Source of the DNA: Bubalus kerabau
Taxonomy: Eukaryota; Chordata; Mammalia; Artiodactyla; Bovidae
DNA length: 64,000 bases
Direction of reading: 5' to 3'
Assembly: GCF_029407905.1 (NCBI RefSeq)
Contig: NC_073628.1
Location: 48,195,501-48,259,500, forward strand
In this document: in pieces, positions 32,327 to 44,040 of the stretch
How the letters are laid out: every line of letters starts with the position of its first letter
Position numbering within the stretch: position 1 is the first letter of the stretch
The notes under the pieces: model-generated
What the model saw: the letters and a program-made list of their open reading frames with translations, nothing else
What the model was told of the DNA's origin: nothing
Database searches by the model: none
Position numbers and translations under genes: made by a program

Positions 32327-33469
32327 TATTTATTTACAAAGGTCTCTAAAAGAAATCAGGAGTGAAGGTGTTTGATTCCTTCACTGATTTCAGTACATTT
32401 CATTAAATATAATAGAAATCCCATGTTCCAGTGGTTGCACAAATGCACCCTTTTGAAGGAAATATATAGTAGCTCTTTTTGTATAAGAGAATCTACCTGG
32501 CTTAATGATCTTTACAAAATGGTGCCATATGTGAACATACTTGACTCACACTGCATAACTTGACTTTCCAAGGCATTTTTGCAGGAAAGAAATTAGAGCT
32601 CCCTGAATAATCAGTTGCATTTGAAAGTTATATAAAGACATTTAATGAATTTAGACATGAGTTATTTTCAATACTATTTTATTTTGAGTTTATCTTGGGA
32701 AGATAAAATAATGATGTGAATGAACCAGAATTATCTACACATGAAGGAGTGTATGTCTTTACTTGATGAGTGGCAAATAGTTTTCAAGATTCAGAAAATA
32801 ATAAATTTTATTATAACCTTGCAGTGTTTGCTAATTTGTCTTTATGTCATGGTTATGCTAATTTGTTTTATCTCATGTTTTATATTTAGTTGTCAACATT
32901 TTTTCCCCTGACACAATCAACATACTATATGCATGTGTGTGTATTAATAAGTAGTTGTTGATATCTATTTAATAATAAATAAAAATATCAGACATACTGC
33001 AAGTTACAAAGTAAAAAGTTTAAAAGGTAATCAATTTTACTATTTTAACTTAACCCCCTCTGGTTGTTTACTTAATACAAGTGGTCTAACTCTGCGCTTG
33101 TTTAACTCAGGTCTTGGCAAACTCACATTTTTATAGACCACAACTACCACACGAGTCATTGGAATTTATTTTTGTGTTCATTAAATTTCAGGTATAGTTG
33201 TAAGCAATTGTTAGCTAACACATAAAAAATTCACTTACTATGTTGTTGTTAGAAATATTTTCTCATTATTAAGTTAAATCACACTATACATTGAACATTT
33301 TTTAAAAATAAGCAAAATAAGACAATATGAAAGCTTTAAGTAAAATTTACAAACAAAATTCTGCTTATAACATATATATATTTATAATTTTTGTAAATAA
33401 TAGCCCATGTTATTAAACATTAATCTACAATAAATTGAATGATTATATTCCATCTCATTTTATGGAAGA
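32327..33469. other. no recognised feature
   Basis: Strongly AT-rich DNA. I see no gene or family I can name. Confidence 0.5.
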
Positions 33470-33715
33470 ATAAACCTTTAATTTTAGATATGTAAATTGT
33501 TTCTATTTTTCAGTCTTTAGGCTTTGCTGCAATGAATAGCCTTGTATCTACATCCCTGCCCATATTCATGATTTTTTCTCATGATTAATCTTAAGGTGGC
33601 CGTGGGTTGTCAAATACTTAAGATTTTTGAAATTTATTATCAAATTGCCCTTTTGAAAGTTTGTACCAAATTACAGTCCTGTCAGCATTATATGAAAGTA
33701 ACTATTTTTATGGTA
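33470..33715 (-). repeat. old L1 3'-region relic (antisense)
   Basis: 'gctttgctgcaatgaatagccttgtatctacatcc', 'caaattgcccttttgaaagtttgtaccaaattacagtcctgtcagcattatatgaaagt' follows the antisense order of older mammalian L1 3' regions. It is highly diverged and the subfamily is not assigned. Confidence 0.45.
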
Positions 33716-34151
33716 TTACATTTAATAAATTAAAAATGCTCAAGCAAACTTGAAAATAGACTAAAATTCAGTCAAATTTTATCAAGTTCTATTCAGTCAA
33801 GCAGGCATATATTTGTAGCTTCAAAGAAATATGGCTCATCTTTTTCTCTTCTGTTTAAGAAATTAAACTGTAACCCTTCAATAATGAACATATATATGTA
33901 CACATAATATATTTTACTTATTTCTCTGAATTTGGTAGCCTATAAAATACAGTTTTGTGGTGTATCACATGTCCTCAATTTTCTATTGCAGCAGGAGGCA
34001 TCAGATATTATCCTTAGTTTGAGGAAATCAATTTCTATTCTCTAGGGAATAATAATTTATAATACTGTACATTCATCGTCATTCATGTTTTGTTAGATAT
34101 TTCTGATTCTGTTTCTTAAAAATCCACAGTAGGAAAGCTTGCCAAGTTCTT

Positions 34152-34255
34152 CAATGCACTGGGTTTCAGCCTATAGTATGATGTAACATCAATATATTAT
34201 CAACAATGCACTGGGTTTCAGCCTATAGTATGATGTAACATCAATATATTATCAA
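34152..34255. repeat. perfect 52-bp tandem duplication
   Basis: Copy 1 is 34152-34203 and copy 2 is 34204-34255. Both begin 'caatgcactgggtttcagcc' and are identical over all 52 bases. No other repeat explains them. Identity implies recent origin, or an assembly artefact. Confidence 0.98.
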
Positions 34256-34975
34256 CTACTTCTGATTTAATGATTTTAAGATAATGTCAACCTTTATGTT
34301 CATTTGTTGAGAAATTTAGAATTTAGCAATTAGAGAACCAAAGTTTTCCTTATTCTATAGATGTGGTGGCTAGAATAATTTGCATGCAATATAACATAGA
34401 GTTGGAAATAATTCTGTGGGTCATCCACTCCAGTTTCTGAACCAATGATAGTATCTTTCCAACAGATAGTAATTTGTTTTGTTTTACTTGGTTTTGTTTT
34501 CAAAGTGAAACAGCCTGTTTCACTGTTAGGTAGCACAGACATATCTTCCTCACATTGTACCTAAACTTGCTTCCTTTTTACAACTCACCCATTAGATCAT
34601 TTCATTTTCTCTTCCATTTGATAGGATTTTAGGTATTTTAAAATGCCACGGCCAATATCCTCTTCTGTTTTTCTTTTCAGACATATTATCTTCATTTCCT
34701 TGTGCTCCTTCTCACATGATATGCTTTCTCAGTTCTTTTACTAGATCACCTTCTTGTGCAAAGTTTGTTTTAATAGAGGCCGCATTAACAGAGGCACTGC
34801 AATGAGAAAGTAGGCGATCTGGATCCACTGTGTTTGTGTTGAGTGGACACTTTCTGCAGTGTTATCTTCAAGCCTGAACACAGCACTTCTAGCTGGAATG
34901 TATCTAGTAGAGCGTTGTCTGCAAAAACCCTGAGTAAATACAGTACCTTGTATTATCTTCATTGCCAAATAATTA
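34256..34975. other. no recognised feature
   Basis: AT-rich unique DNA. No supported gene. Confidence 0.5.
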
Positions 34976-35193
34976 AGGGGCTCAAGTGGTAAAGAATCCA
35001 ACTGCTAATGCAAAAGCCATGTTCGATGGAGACACATGTTCAATCACTGGGTCGGGAAGATCCCTTGGAGGAGGAAATGGCCACTCACTTCAGTATTCTT
35101 GCTTGGAAAATTCCATGGAGAGAGGAACCTATTGGGCTACAGTCCTTGGGTCGCAAAGAGTCAGACACGACTGAAGTGACTAAGTACACATAA
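34976..35193 (+). mobile_element. Bov-tA SINE
   Basis: Sense copy; the head 'ggggctcaagtggtaaagaatcc' and tail 'gtcagacacgactgaagtgactaagtac' are visible. An insertion of about 10 bases near 35015 lengthens the head. Confidence 0.9.
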
Positions 35194-35297
35194 GCACGCC
35201 AGTTAATTAACAAGACCCTTCATAGGCAAGACATGTCTCTATAACTTAACTTGCTATGTAAAATGCATACAGAAATAATGAATGCAATATTTAGAAT

Positions 35298-35514
35298 GTG
35301 AAAGTGAAAGTGTTAGTCATTCAGTCCTGCCTGACTCTTTTCAACCCATGGACTGTAGCCCACCAGGCTCTTCTGTTCATGGAATTTTCCAGGTAAAAAT
35401 ACTGGAGTGGGTAGCCATTCCCTTCTCCAGGGGATCTTTCCAACCCAGGAATTGAACCCATGTCTCCTGCATTATGGGCAGATTCTTTACTATCTGAGCC
35501 ACCAGGGAAAGCCC
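35298..35514 (-). mobile_element. Bov-tA SINE (antisense)
   Basis: A full antisense copy from 'gtgaaagtgaaagtgttagtc' to 'gagccaccagggaaagccc'. The flanks share only a 7-bp 'atattta' word, so a TSD is possible but not certain. Confidence 0.92.
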
Positions 35515-35977
35515 ATATTTATGAATATACATCAATATAATTGAGAAATATTTGTCTAATGTAAAAAATGTTACTCCACAAAAGTAAGTAAATGATTGAA
35601 CCCAGTCAATTGAATTTCAGTAATCAATTCTTCTTTTAAGTCTTAGCATTTTACAAGTACTAAGGTGGAAAGATAAATATTTAAGACATTAGGAGCTCTA
35701 AACTGTGAACTTTAAATAATTTAAAATGTACTCTTCTTGTTAAAAAATTAAAAAAAAAAAAGGTAGTTTATCAAGGCAGTCTCTTCTCCAATGTACATCT
35801 GTAAACTTAATGCCAGACAAGCCTGCCTAAAACCCTTCCCCAACTTTTATACCTCTCCTCTAAAAGATTATAATGGTCAATGGGTCACCAGTAACTACTG
35901 GATAAAATCTGAAAAACTTCATTTTGGTCAAATTAAGGTTATGAACATAAATAAGATTGCTAATTTTCTGACCTTAA
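35515..35977. other. no recognised feature; A-rich run
   Basis: Contains 'ttaaaaaattaaaaaaaaaaa' at about 35740-35761, not attached to a recognisable LINE end. A 97-codon frame at 35791-36084 runs into the short L1 tail downstream and is not a gene. Confidence 0.5.
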
Positions 35978-35990
35978 AAAGGGAGTTTAT

Positions 35991-36082
35991 GCCATGGCTG
36001 ATCCATGTCGACGTGTGGCAGGGGCCACCACAGTGTGGTGAAGTGATTGTCCTCCAATTAAAACAAATACATATATGTTTTT
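35991..36082 (+). mobile_element. very short L1 3'-end insertion (92 bp) with TSD
   Basis: 'gccatggctgatccatgtcg' and 'gtgattgtcctccaattaaa' match the last part of the ruminant L1 3' UTR. The 13-bp flanks 'aaagggagtttat' (35978-35990) and 'aaagggggtttat' (36083-36095) form a TSD with one mismatch. Confidence 0.85.
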
Positions 36083-36109
36083 AAAGGGGGTTTATCTTAG
36101 ATAGTGCTG

Positions 36110-36465
36110 GTGAGTTCAATGTAATCCTAGGGTCCTTAAGTGTAGATGGGAAAGACAGAACAGAAGAAGTAGTCAGAGGGAGATGAGGCTACTGAAGGAA
36201 ATCACAGTTGATACCACAGAACTGGCTTTGAAGGTGGAGAAGGGACCATGAGCCACAGAATGCAAGTAGCCTCTAGAAACTGGAAAAGGCAAGGGAATGA
36301 ATTCACCTCTAGGCCTTCAATAAGGAATACAGCAATATGGTGGCTGATTTATTCCAGTGACACCCTTGTCAGTCTTACAAGCTAGTGAACTGAAAATAAT
36401 AAATTGGTGTTGCATTTAACCACCAAGAGTGTGGTCATTTTTAGGATAGCCATGTAAAACTAACA
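36110..36465 (+). mobile_element. MLT1-like LTR relic (MaLR)
   Basis: 'ctggctttgaaggtggagaagg', 'ctctagaaactggaaaaggcaaggg', 'aataataaattggtgttgcatttaaccaccaagagtgtggtcat' and the 'aaactaacaca' end follow the order of MLT1-family LTRs, including an AATAAA signal near 36399. It is an old non-coding LTR with no internal viral region. Confidence 0.6.
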
Positions 36466-36782
36466 CACAGGAGAAAACAGTAGACCCAGTGATAGTTGTT
36501 TCTGTTATTGTCATTATTTTGGTTTTTTATTCCTTGGCTATGCCAAACTCTTTTCCACCAGCGGCCTGTGAGTATATTGTTCCCTCTTTTTGGAAGGCTC
36601 TACGGCACCACAACCAAACCCCCTCATACATACACACGTTTCCCATGGCTAGCTCTCTGTCCTGTTTTAGAGTAGGTTTATATATCACTTCCTCTGAAAG
36701 GTATTCCTTGAAAGTGGAATTAAATTTCTTTATTGTATTATTTTCAGCTTAAATACACTGTTTCCTTTACACACACCACTTA

Positions 36783-36830
36783 TCAGCATTAGCAATTTTA
36801 TTAAATAAATAATAAAATTGCTAATGCTGA
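36783..36830. repeat. perfect 20-bp inverted repeat with 8-nt loop
   Basis: The left arm 36783-36802 ('tcagcattagcaattttatt') is exactly complementary to 36811-36830. The loop is 'aaataaat'. Pairing stops directly outside the arms. Confidence 0.96.
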
Positions 36831-37324
36831 CCTTGTTTAATTAAGTTTTATATGTTTTTTTCTTTCATCACTTTGCCAAAACAAACAAAAAAATCACTGA
36901 AGGTAGGGGAGTCATATCTTTCTTATGTTACTGTTGTAATCTCAACACACTTAACAGTATCTGGTATATATTAATTAGCTAACAAGTATATCTTGAATTA
37001 ACTAATCAGTCAATGGTAGTCAAGATATATTATAAGATAAACATTTGAGATAAGAAGATTTTACATTTTTCTTGGCTAGAAGTGAGGAAGGACTCAACTA
37101 AGGTCTTGAAAATAAGACAGCCACGGAAAGGCAGGTTTTAGAAATAACTGAGACTAACAAGAATGATAGAAACAGTGAAAGTGGCTTCTAGAAAGTTATT
37201 GAATGAGAAGATTCTACAGCATGAAGTAAAAAACTATGCTTGGTGAAACCGGAATAAACTGGAAAAGAAGATAATGTGTCTAACTGTGTACATATTGAGT
37301 TTTAAAAATGTATGTAGTTGTCTG
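36831..37324. other. no recognised feature
   Basis: AT-rich unique DNA. No supported gene. Confidence 0.5.
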
Positions 37325-37456
37325 AGCTACAGTCGATCAGTCGTGCCCAACTCTTTGTGACATGAAGAGTTACACGGACTGTAGCCTGCCAGGCTGCTGT
37401 GTCCATGGAATTCTCCAGGCAAGAATACTGGAGTGGGTTGCCATTTCTTTCTCCAA
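37325..37456 (-). mobile_element. Bov-A monomer SINE (antisense)
   Basis: One antisense Bov-A unit, with a local duplication-like insert ('gacatgaagagttacacggac', 37359-37379) before the conserved 'tgtagcctgccaggct'. Confidence 0.87.
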
Positions 37457-37561
37457 TATAGTTTTCTAAGGAGAGTCAAACAGATATATAGATTTCTAAA
37501 TCTGAAAGTCAGAAAGAAGTCATAGTTAGACAGTGATTTGGAATTTGTTTACCTATATGCC

Positions 37562-37778
37562 TGGGGCTTTCCTTGTAGCTCAGTTGGTAAAAAAATTTCC
37601 TTGCAATGCAGGAGACCTGGGTTTGATTCCTGGATTGGGAATATCTCCTGGCAAAGGAAATGGCAACCCACTCCAGTATTCTTGCCTAGAAATCCCATGG
37701 ACAGAGGAGCCTAGCAGGTTATAGTCCAAGGAGTTGCAAGAGTCAGACATGACTTAGGAACTAAACCACCACCACCAT
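37562..37778 (+). mobile_element. Bov-tA SINE (left arm of an inverted SINE pair)
   Basis: A sense Bov-tA from 'ggctttccttgtagctcagttgg' to 'gacttaggaactaaaccaccaccaccatg'. It directly abuts an antisense Bov-tA, so the two can fold back on each other. Confidence 0.92.
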
Positions 37779-37987
37779 GCTCAGTCTCAGTTGTGTCCGA
37801 CTCTTTGTAGCCCCATCGGCCTATCCCACTGGGCTCCCCTGTCCATGAGGTTTCCCAGACAAGAATACTGGTGTGGATTGCTATTTCCTCCTCCAAGGGA
37901 TCTTCCCGACCTAGGGATTGAACCCCTGACTCCCGTGTCTCCTACTTTGGCAGGCAGATATTTTACCACTGAGTTATCTGGGAAACA
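37779..37987 (-). mobile_element. Bov-tA SINE (right arm of an inverted SINE pair)
   Basis: An antisense Bov-tA from 'gctcagtctcagttgtgtccg' to 'accactgagttatctgggaaac'. It is tail to tail with the copy on its left with essentially no spacer. Confidence 0.92.
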
Positions 37988-38536
37988 CTTTTTCACCTAT
38001 GGATGATTATTAAAATCTTTAAAGTAATTTAAGATCTTCCAGTAAGGATATGTAAGCAGAAAGAATGGAGGGTAAGAAGGACTCCAGTGTACTTAGGAAG
38101 AGATGGAAACAGAAAAGCTTAAAAAATAAACATGAGAAATTATGATTAGCATAATACTGCTCTGAAGGTCAAGAGAGACAAGGGTTTAAAGACTGAGGCA
38201 GTAGTTAACTAAAAACCATATGGCTGAAAAGTTATCTAATACTGTTTTATTATATAATAAAATAGAAAAACAATCACATATTTTCTCTCAAACTTTCCTG
38301 GGTTTAGAAACAATCCTGATATTTGGTGACTGTGTTTTCTTTTTCTTTCTTTCTTTCTTTTTTTGATGGAGACAGATTGGAGACTTGGGAACAAACATAA
38401 AGGCATAGTAATACTTGTTTTATCTCATGGCTTTACATTGCCCTCTAGTTACAAGTAATGTAATCATGATAGATATATAATAGGAATATTTTGCCATGTA
38501 AAATAATATCATAATAAGTAATTCTGATGACTTTAT
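37988..38536. other. no recognised feature; TTTC run
   Basis: AT-rich DNA with a TTTC microsatellite at about 38337-38364. No supported gene. Confidence 0.55.
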
Positions 38537-38797
38537 TCAGTTCAGTTCAGTCGCTCAGTCGTGTCTGACTCTTTGCGACCTCATGGATCGCAGCACGCCA
38601 GGCCTCCCTGTCCATCACCGACTCCCAGAGTTTATCCAAATTCATGTCCATTGCGTCAGTGATCCCATCCAACCATCTCATCCTCTGTCGTCCCTGCCCT
38701 CAATCTTTCCCAGCATCAGGGTCTTTTCAAATGAGTCAGCTCTTCGCATCAGGTGGCCAAAGTATTGAAGTTTCAGCTTCAACATCAGTCCTTCCAA
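38537..38797 (-). mobile_element. short BovB LINE 3' end (antisense)
   Basis: The antisense BovB terminus 'cagttcagttcagtcgctcag' through 'catcagtccttccaa'. A possible TSD, 'tgactttat' (38528-38536) and 'tgcctttat' (38798-38806), has one mismatch. About 10 bases are missing near 38692 compared with other copies. Confidence 0.9.
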
Positions 38798-38806
38798 TGC
38801 CTTTAT

Positions 38807-39967
38807 ATAGAGATGTAATTCCTGCACATTTTCAATCTTGAAAATCTATATAAATCTTATGGTCACTAAAGAGTAGCCTTTGCCATATGCTTTGCTTCCT
38901 TGTCACCTAAGATTTAGACCTGCTATTTGAGTTCTTGTATTTTCTGTTTGGGGCCCTGTTTATTTGAGGGCTTAGGAATAGTAATTTCTCCCTAGCTTTG
39001 GCCTTATTGAAGGGAACCTTTCAGATCCATTAAATGAAATTAATGTCTTTCCTCAAAGATCTCCAAACAAAATGAAAACAAAGCAAACTCTGCCACTATA
39101 GCTGAAAATAGAGGGGAAAACTTCTTTCTTTACTCTTTCTTCTTAATATCTAAATCCTATCATAACTTTTCAGACAAGACACATAAGAAAATCTGAACAC
39201 TTAGTACATTTTTAGTATGAACACTTTTAATAGGCAACTGTGTTAAGAGGCAAGAAGGGGACATTTTCTTTAGAATTCAAATGCCAGGGCCCAATTTCAG
39301 GTTTTGTGATAACCCCAGTAGTGCTCTGATTGATATAAATTACTGGTACAGGGCAGCGAGTGACTGGTAGCAGCTGGGTTCAAGCTTTGACTGAGCTGCA
39401 GAGTCCAATCTGTTATCCAGTGATAACAAATTGACCTTTCAAAGAACAAATTGACCCTTGACCTGATGCTATCTCATGGCCTGATTCATTCCTTGCAGAT
39501 TCATGTGGCCAGAGTCATTATGAGTGACATCACAGTCCAGGTCAAGAGGCTTTTGTCAAATAATTCTGTTGGAAATTACCTAGGAGGTCTAATATTCCTG
39601 ACTTACATAGAAGCAGTTCATTTAATGTTAGATTTTTCAGCTCCCTTTCCTGGCTGAAGATTATCATTAGGTTTAACTTTAATGGGTATTTTAAGTAATA
39701 ATGAGACCTAGTGTTCTTTTAGAAGGTCTTTCAGAGAGTTCCTTTCTCCTCCACTTTTGTCCCCCTAAGACATGATGGACTATTGCCTGGATTTCTCTTC
39801 AGTGTGCCGCTGCTGAAGCACACTGTGCCGTGTGCTGTGGGTTGAGCACGAGTCTGGATGTTAACCTGGAATATTCTACACTGGCATCATTTCAGCACAC
39901 ACATAGATTATCACCACTGTTTCCTCCAATCCCCTCCAGTCTGTCCTGCCTGTCATTTCTGTGTACC
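38807..39967. other. no recognised feature
   Basis: Unique-looking DNA. Short open frames (39451-39657, 39858-40058) have no recognisable domain. Confidence 0.5.
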
Positions 39968-40190
39968 TGCCCTTGGCGCAAGTGGTAAAGAACCTGCCTG
40001 CCCGTGCAGGACATGCAGAAGATGCCCCCTTCATCCCTGGGTCAGGAACGTCCTCTGAAGGAGGAAATGGCAACCCACTCCAGCATTCTTGCCTGGAGAA
40101 TCCCATGGACAGAGGAGCCTGGTGGGCTACCGTCCTTTGGGTGGCAAAGAGTCGGACCCGACTGAAGCAACTTAGCAGGCACGCATGTCT
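39968..40190 (+). mobile_element. Bov-tA SINE
   Basis: A sense copy from 'ccttggcgcaagtggtaaag' to 'cggacccgactgaagcaacttagcaggc'. It is among the better preserved Bov-tA copies in the window. Confidence 0.93.
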
Positions 40191-41084
40191 AAAGGTGCAG
40201 ATTCCATGGAAGCTCTTCCTTATAAAAACTCCCTGCATCACGTAGTCCTTAGCATTGTGAATCATATACAGTACACACTCAGGTACTTTTAGGTTCAGTT
40301 ACTAATGATCAATTAATGATCTAAACACATGGAAACATTGAAATATATTACAATATTAAATTAGTCCAAGGCTTTTACAGCTGACTTCAGAATACTGCAG
40401 ATCCAGTTTAACCATTTCAAGCCACAAAATTTCTTTGTAAGAAGAAATATTGAATATTATTTAATTTCCTGACAAATGTAAACTTCTTCATTATGTCACT
40501 GCCAAATGACTGATTAGATTCAGGGAAAACACAAACAACAGAAAGGGTTCCAACTTCCACTGATACACTATTTCCCTAAAACTAGATGGTGTGCATTTTC
40601 TAAAAAATGTTTTCTGTTACTCAGCCCCCTAGTAAGTTTTCCCCAGAATTTGAAAATCTAACCAAATACCTATTACAAAGACACAAATTGCTAAGATCCA
40701 TCAAAAGAAAATTAGCTTTTGCAAACCTCATAGTAGAAAAAAATTAAAATCATGCATTGCTTTCTGCTTTGTAGAAAACTTAAAGAGGAGTTTCTCATAA
40801 ATAGGAAAAATTAACATTGTGATAGAGACAGAAAATCAGATCCTCTTTACAAGGATATAAATATGAAAAAAATAGATGTGTCTGGTGAATAATTTTATTT
40901 CTACTCTATAAAGCTACCAAATAAATATGTACTTATAATAATATTTGAAAAAAATCAAGATTCTCACTACTTCCTCATATTCCTTGAATATCTGTGAATT
41001 CTTTCTACATGGATGTATTGGAGAGAGGAATGACGACTATGTCCTTTACATGATTCTATATTTTAATTCTTATAGAGCCTTTTG
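40191..41084. other. no recognised feature
   Basis: AT-rich unique DNA. No supported gene. Confidence 0.5.
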
Positions 41085-41412
41085 ATATGGGATACAGTTA
41101 TCATCTTCTTGTTAACTATAAGGAAACAGAGCCTTTAGCAAATTTGGTAGATTGCTACTGGCTATAGGCTTTGCAGGTGGTGCTGGTAGTAGAGAACCCA
41201 TCTGCCTATGCAGGAGACATAAGAGACATGGGTTTGATTCCTGGGTCCAGAAGACCCCCTAGAGGAGGGCACAGACCCACTCCAGGATGCTTGCCTGGAG
41301 AATCCCACAGACAGAGGAGCCTGGCGGGGTCACAAAGAGTCGGACACGACTGAAGCATCTTAGCACACACACAGCTATTAAGTGATGAAGCTAAGAAGTA
41401 GACCTGATAAAT
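41085..41412 (-). repeat. MIR relic split by a Bov-tA
   Basis: Antisense MIR order is visible at 41090-41165 ('cagttatcatcttcttgttaactataaggaaacagagcc') and appears to resume at about 41372 ('attaagtgatgaagctaagaagtagacc'). The Bov-tA between them is younger. Confidence 0.5.
41166..41371 (+). mobile_element. Bov-tA SINE inside a MIR
   Basis: A sense copy from 'ggctttgcaggtggtgctgg' to 'gactgaagcatcttagcacacacac'. The body lacks part of the 'tggactgcagtccatgg' segment near 41327. Confidence 0.9.
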
Positions 41413-42516
41413 TGTAATTGAGGCTCTAGGTCTGTGCTTTATTAATTAATTACTCAGCTACAACACTTATTTATGCTGAGGAATCAGGCTTAAGTGGCTC
41501 AATTAATCTAACAATGAAGGACATCACAGTTGCTATGTGTAATAATATTAATTTAGTTTGGAAATCTTGACTTCAAGATTTCAATGTGCTTCAAACTATA
41601 TTTGCCAATTTAATGAATAAAAATACACGAAGTCTAGTTTAATTTGAATTTAAGGTAAATAGTCCATATTCTAGCATAAGTATGTCCCATGCAATATTTG
41701 GTATATATTTCTATTTAAAAAATATTAACAAGGAGCCTTGTGTTTTACTTGGAAATGCTACATCAAAATGAGTATGTCTCATAAGCAGCTGGACATGAGC
41801 TCCAATGGCTTGGGAGGAACTACAGTTAGAAACATAAACTTGGGAGCCATCAATAGTATTAAATATTACATGTGTAAAGAGCTACTGCTGCTGACAAGCC
41901 ATGTGCTAGGTGCTGCAGAAAAGTGAGAACTGAAATCATGAATCAAAACATGTAATCAAAGCAAAAAAGCAGTTAGAGGAACACGGATATTTGGAAAACA
42001 TTTTTATGGGGTCAGATATGGCCACAGAGTCAGATGAAGAAGAAAAGATGTAAGGCTCAAAGGATAACTCTGTTGATGTGTAAAATCCAGGGAACGTATT
42101 GGTAAAAGTCAAGTACCACGTGATACTAATGAGAATGAGACTCAAGAGAAGATCCTTATATTTGGAGTTTCTCTCTCATGATAGCCTGTTGCCGGGAGAC
42201 ACTACCTCATTGTACAACTGTGACAAGATTATTCCAACAACATTAAGCACAGGTTTGGCTTTTTTTTTTTTTTTTTCTGTCCTTAGGTAGAACAACCTTG
42301 GGATCCTATATCTTAATATATAGATGGAGAACTGTAGAAAGTAAAGGACACAGATCAAATGATTTAAAGACAATTATCTCACCAGCAAATATGTAATGTA
42401 ACTTTTTTTTTGTTTTTAATGCAAAAAGATAAATATTAAGAAAAATTAGTAAAAGTTAAAGAAGGCACATTGATTATGAGGTGAAGAAACCTAACATTTA
42501 TCTGTTATGGTACTCT
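41413..42516. other. no recognised feature; poly(T) tract
   Basis: AT-rich unique DNA with a 16-T run at about 42260-42276. No supported gene. Confidence 0.5.
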
Positions 42517-42524
42517 ATTGCTAC

Positions 42525-43519
42525 ATGAACTGTGAACTATCAGATGTTCAAGCTGGTTTTAGAAAAGGCAGAGGAACCAGAGATCAAATTGCCAACATCC
42601 TCTGGACCACGGAAAAAGCAAGAGAGTTCCAGAAACACATCTATTTCTGCTTTATTGACTATGCTAAAGCCTTTGACTGTGTGGATCACAATAAACTGTG
42701 GAAAATTCTGAAAGAGATGGGAATACCAGACCATCAGACCTGCCTCTTCAGAAGCATATATGCAGGTCAGGAAGCAACAGTTAGAACTGGACATGGAACA
42801 ACAGACTGGTTCCAAATAGAAAAAGGAGTACGTCAAGGCTGTATATTGTCACCCTGCTTTTTTAACTTATATTCAGAGTACATCACGAGAAACGCTGAGC
42901 CAGAAGAAACACAAGCTGGAATCAAGATTGCCAGGAGAAATATCAGTAACCTCAGATATGCAGATGACACCACCCTTATGGCAGAAAGTGAAGAGGAACT
43001 AAAAAGCCTCTTGATGAAAGTGAAAGTGGAGAGTGAAAAAGTTGGCTTAAAACTCAACATTCAGAAAACTGAGACCATGGCATCTGGTCCCATCACTTCA
43101 TGGGAAATAGATGGGGAAACAGTGGAAACAGTGTCAGACTTTATTTTTTGGGGCTCTAAAATCACTGCAGATGGAGATTGCAGCTGTGAATTAAAAGACA
43201 CTTACTCCTTGGAAGGAAAGTTATGACCAACCTAGATAGCATATTCAAAAGCAGAGACATTACTTTGCCAACAAAGGTCTGTCTAGTCAAGGCTATGGTT
43301 TTTCCTGTGGTCATGTATGGATGCGAGAGTTGGACTGTGAGGAAAGCTGAGCACCGAAAAATTGATGCTTTTGAACTGTGGTGTTGGAGAAGACTCTTGA
43401 GATTCCCTTGGACTGCAAGGAGATCCAACCAGTCCTTCCTAAAGGAGATCAGTCCTGGGTGTTCATTGGAAGGACTGATGCTGAAGCTGAAATTCCAATA
43501 CTTTGGCCACCTTATGTGA
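42525..43519 (+). pseudogene. BovB reverse transcriptase (C-terminal two-thirds)
   Basis: The open frame 42507-43226 covers most of the RT palm: 'FIDYAKAFDCVDH' (motif A-like), 'RQGCILSPCFFNLY' (motif B-like) and the catalytic YADD at 42957-42968. The frame then changes, and 43223-43519 carries the conserved C-terminal segment ('GCESWTVRKAEHRKIDAFEL'). The two frames differ, so at least one frameshift separates RT from the C-terminus. The N-terminal endonuclease is missing by truncation. The catalytic aspartates are intact, but the copy cannot mobilise itself. Confidence 0.92.
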
Positions 43520-43734
43520 AGAGTTGACTCATTGGAAAAGACTCTGATGCTGGGAGGGATTGGGGCAAGAGGAGAAGGGGATGACAGAGGATGAGATGGC
43601 TGGATGGCATCACTGACTCGATGGACATGAGTTTGGGTAAACTCTGGTAGTTGGTGATGGACAGGGAGGCCTGGCGTGCTGCGATTCATGGGGTTGCAAA
43701 GAGTCAGACACGACTGAGCAACTGAATTGAACTG
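42525..43734 (+). mobile_element. 5'-truncated BovB LINE with 8-bp TSD
   Basis: About 1.2 kb of sense BovB from the middle of RT to the terminal 'actgagcaactgaattgaactg'. The TSD 'attgctac' is at 42517-42524 and 43735-43742. It is one of the best preserved BovB 3' halves in the window. Confidence 0.95.
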
Positions 43735-43789
43735 ATTGCTACTCTGCAAATTTCCATAAATAAAGAGACTTAAGACCACTCCCTTTTGT

Positions 43790-44040
43790 CATCTCACAAC
43801 TTTCTATTGGTTGCAAGTCCTGCATGGCTCAACTGAGTTCTCTGCCTAGGGTCTCACACTGAAGCAGTATCACACCTGGGCTCTTTTACAGAAGATCTGG
43901 GGTGGAAAATCTACTTCTGAGCTCACTGAGATTGTGGTTTAATTCAGTTCCTTGTGCTTATAGACTGTAATCCTCATTTCCTGGCTATTGGCCAGTGCTC
44001 CTGTCATCTCCTACAGATCCCCTGCTAGTCCCTGCCAAGG
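43790..44040. repeat. possible old LTR/MaLR relic
   Basis: 'gttctctgcctagggtctcacactgaag', 'gagctcactgagattgtggtttaattcagttccttg' and 'cctggctattggccagtgctcc' resemble a common old mammalian repeat of LTR type. I cannot name the family with confidence. Confidence 0.3.
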
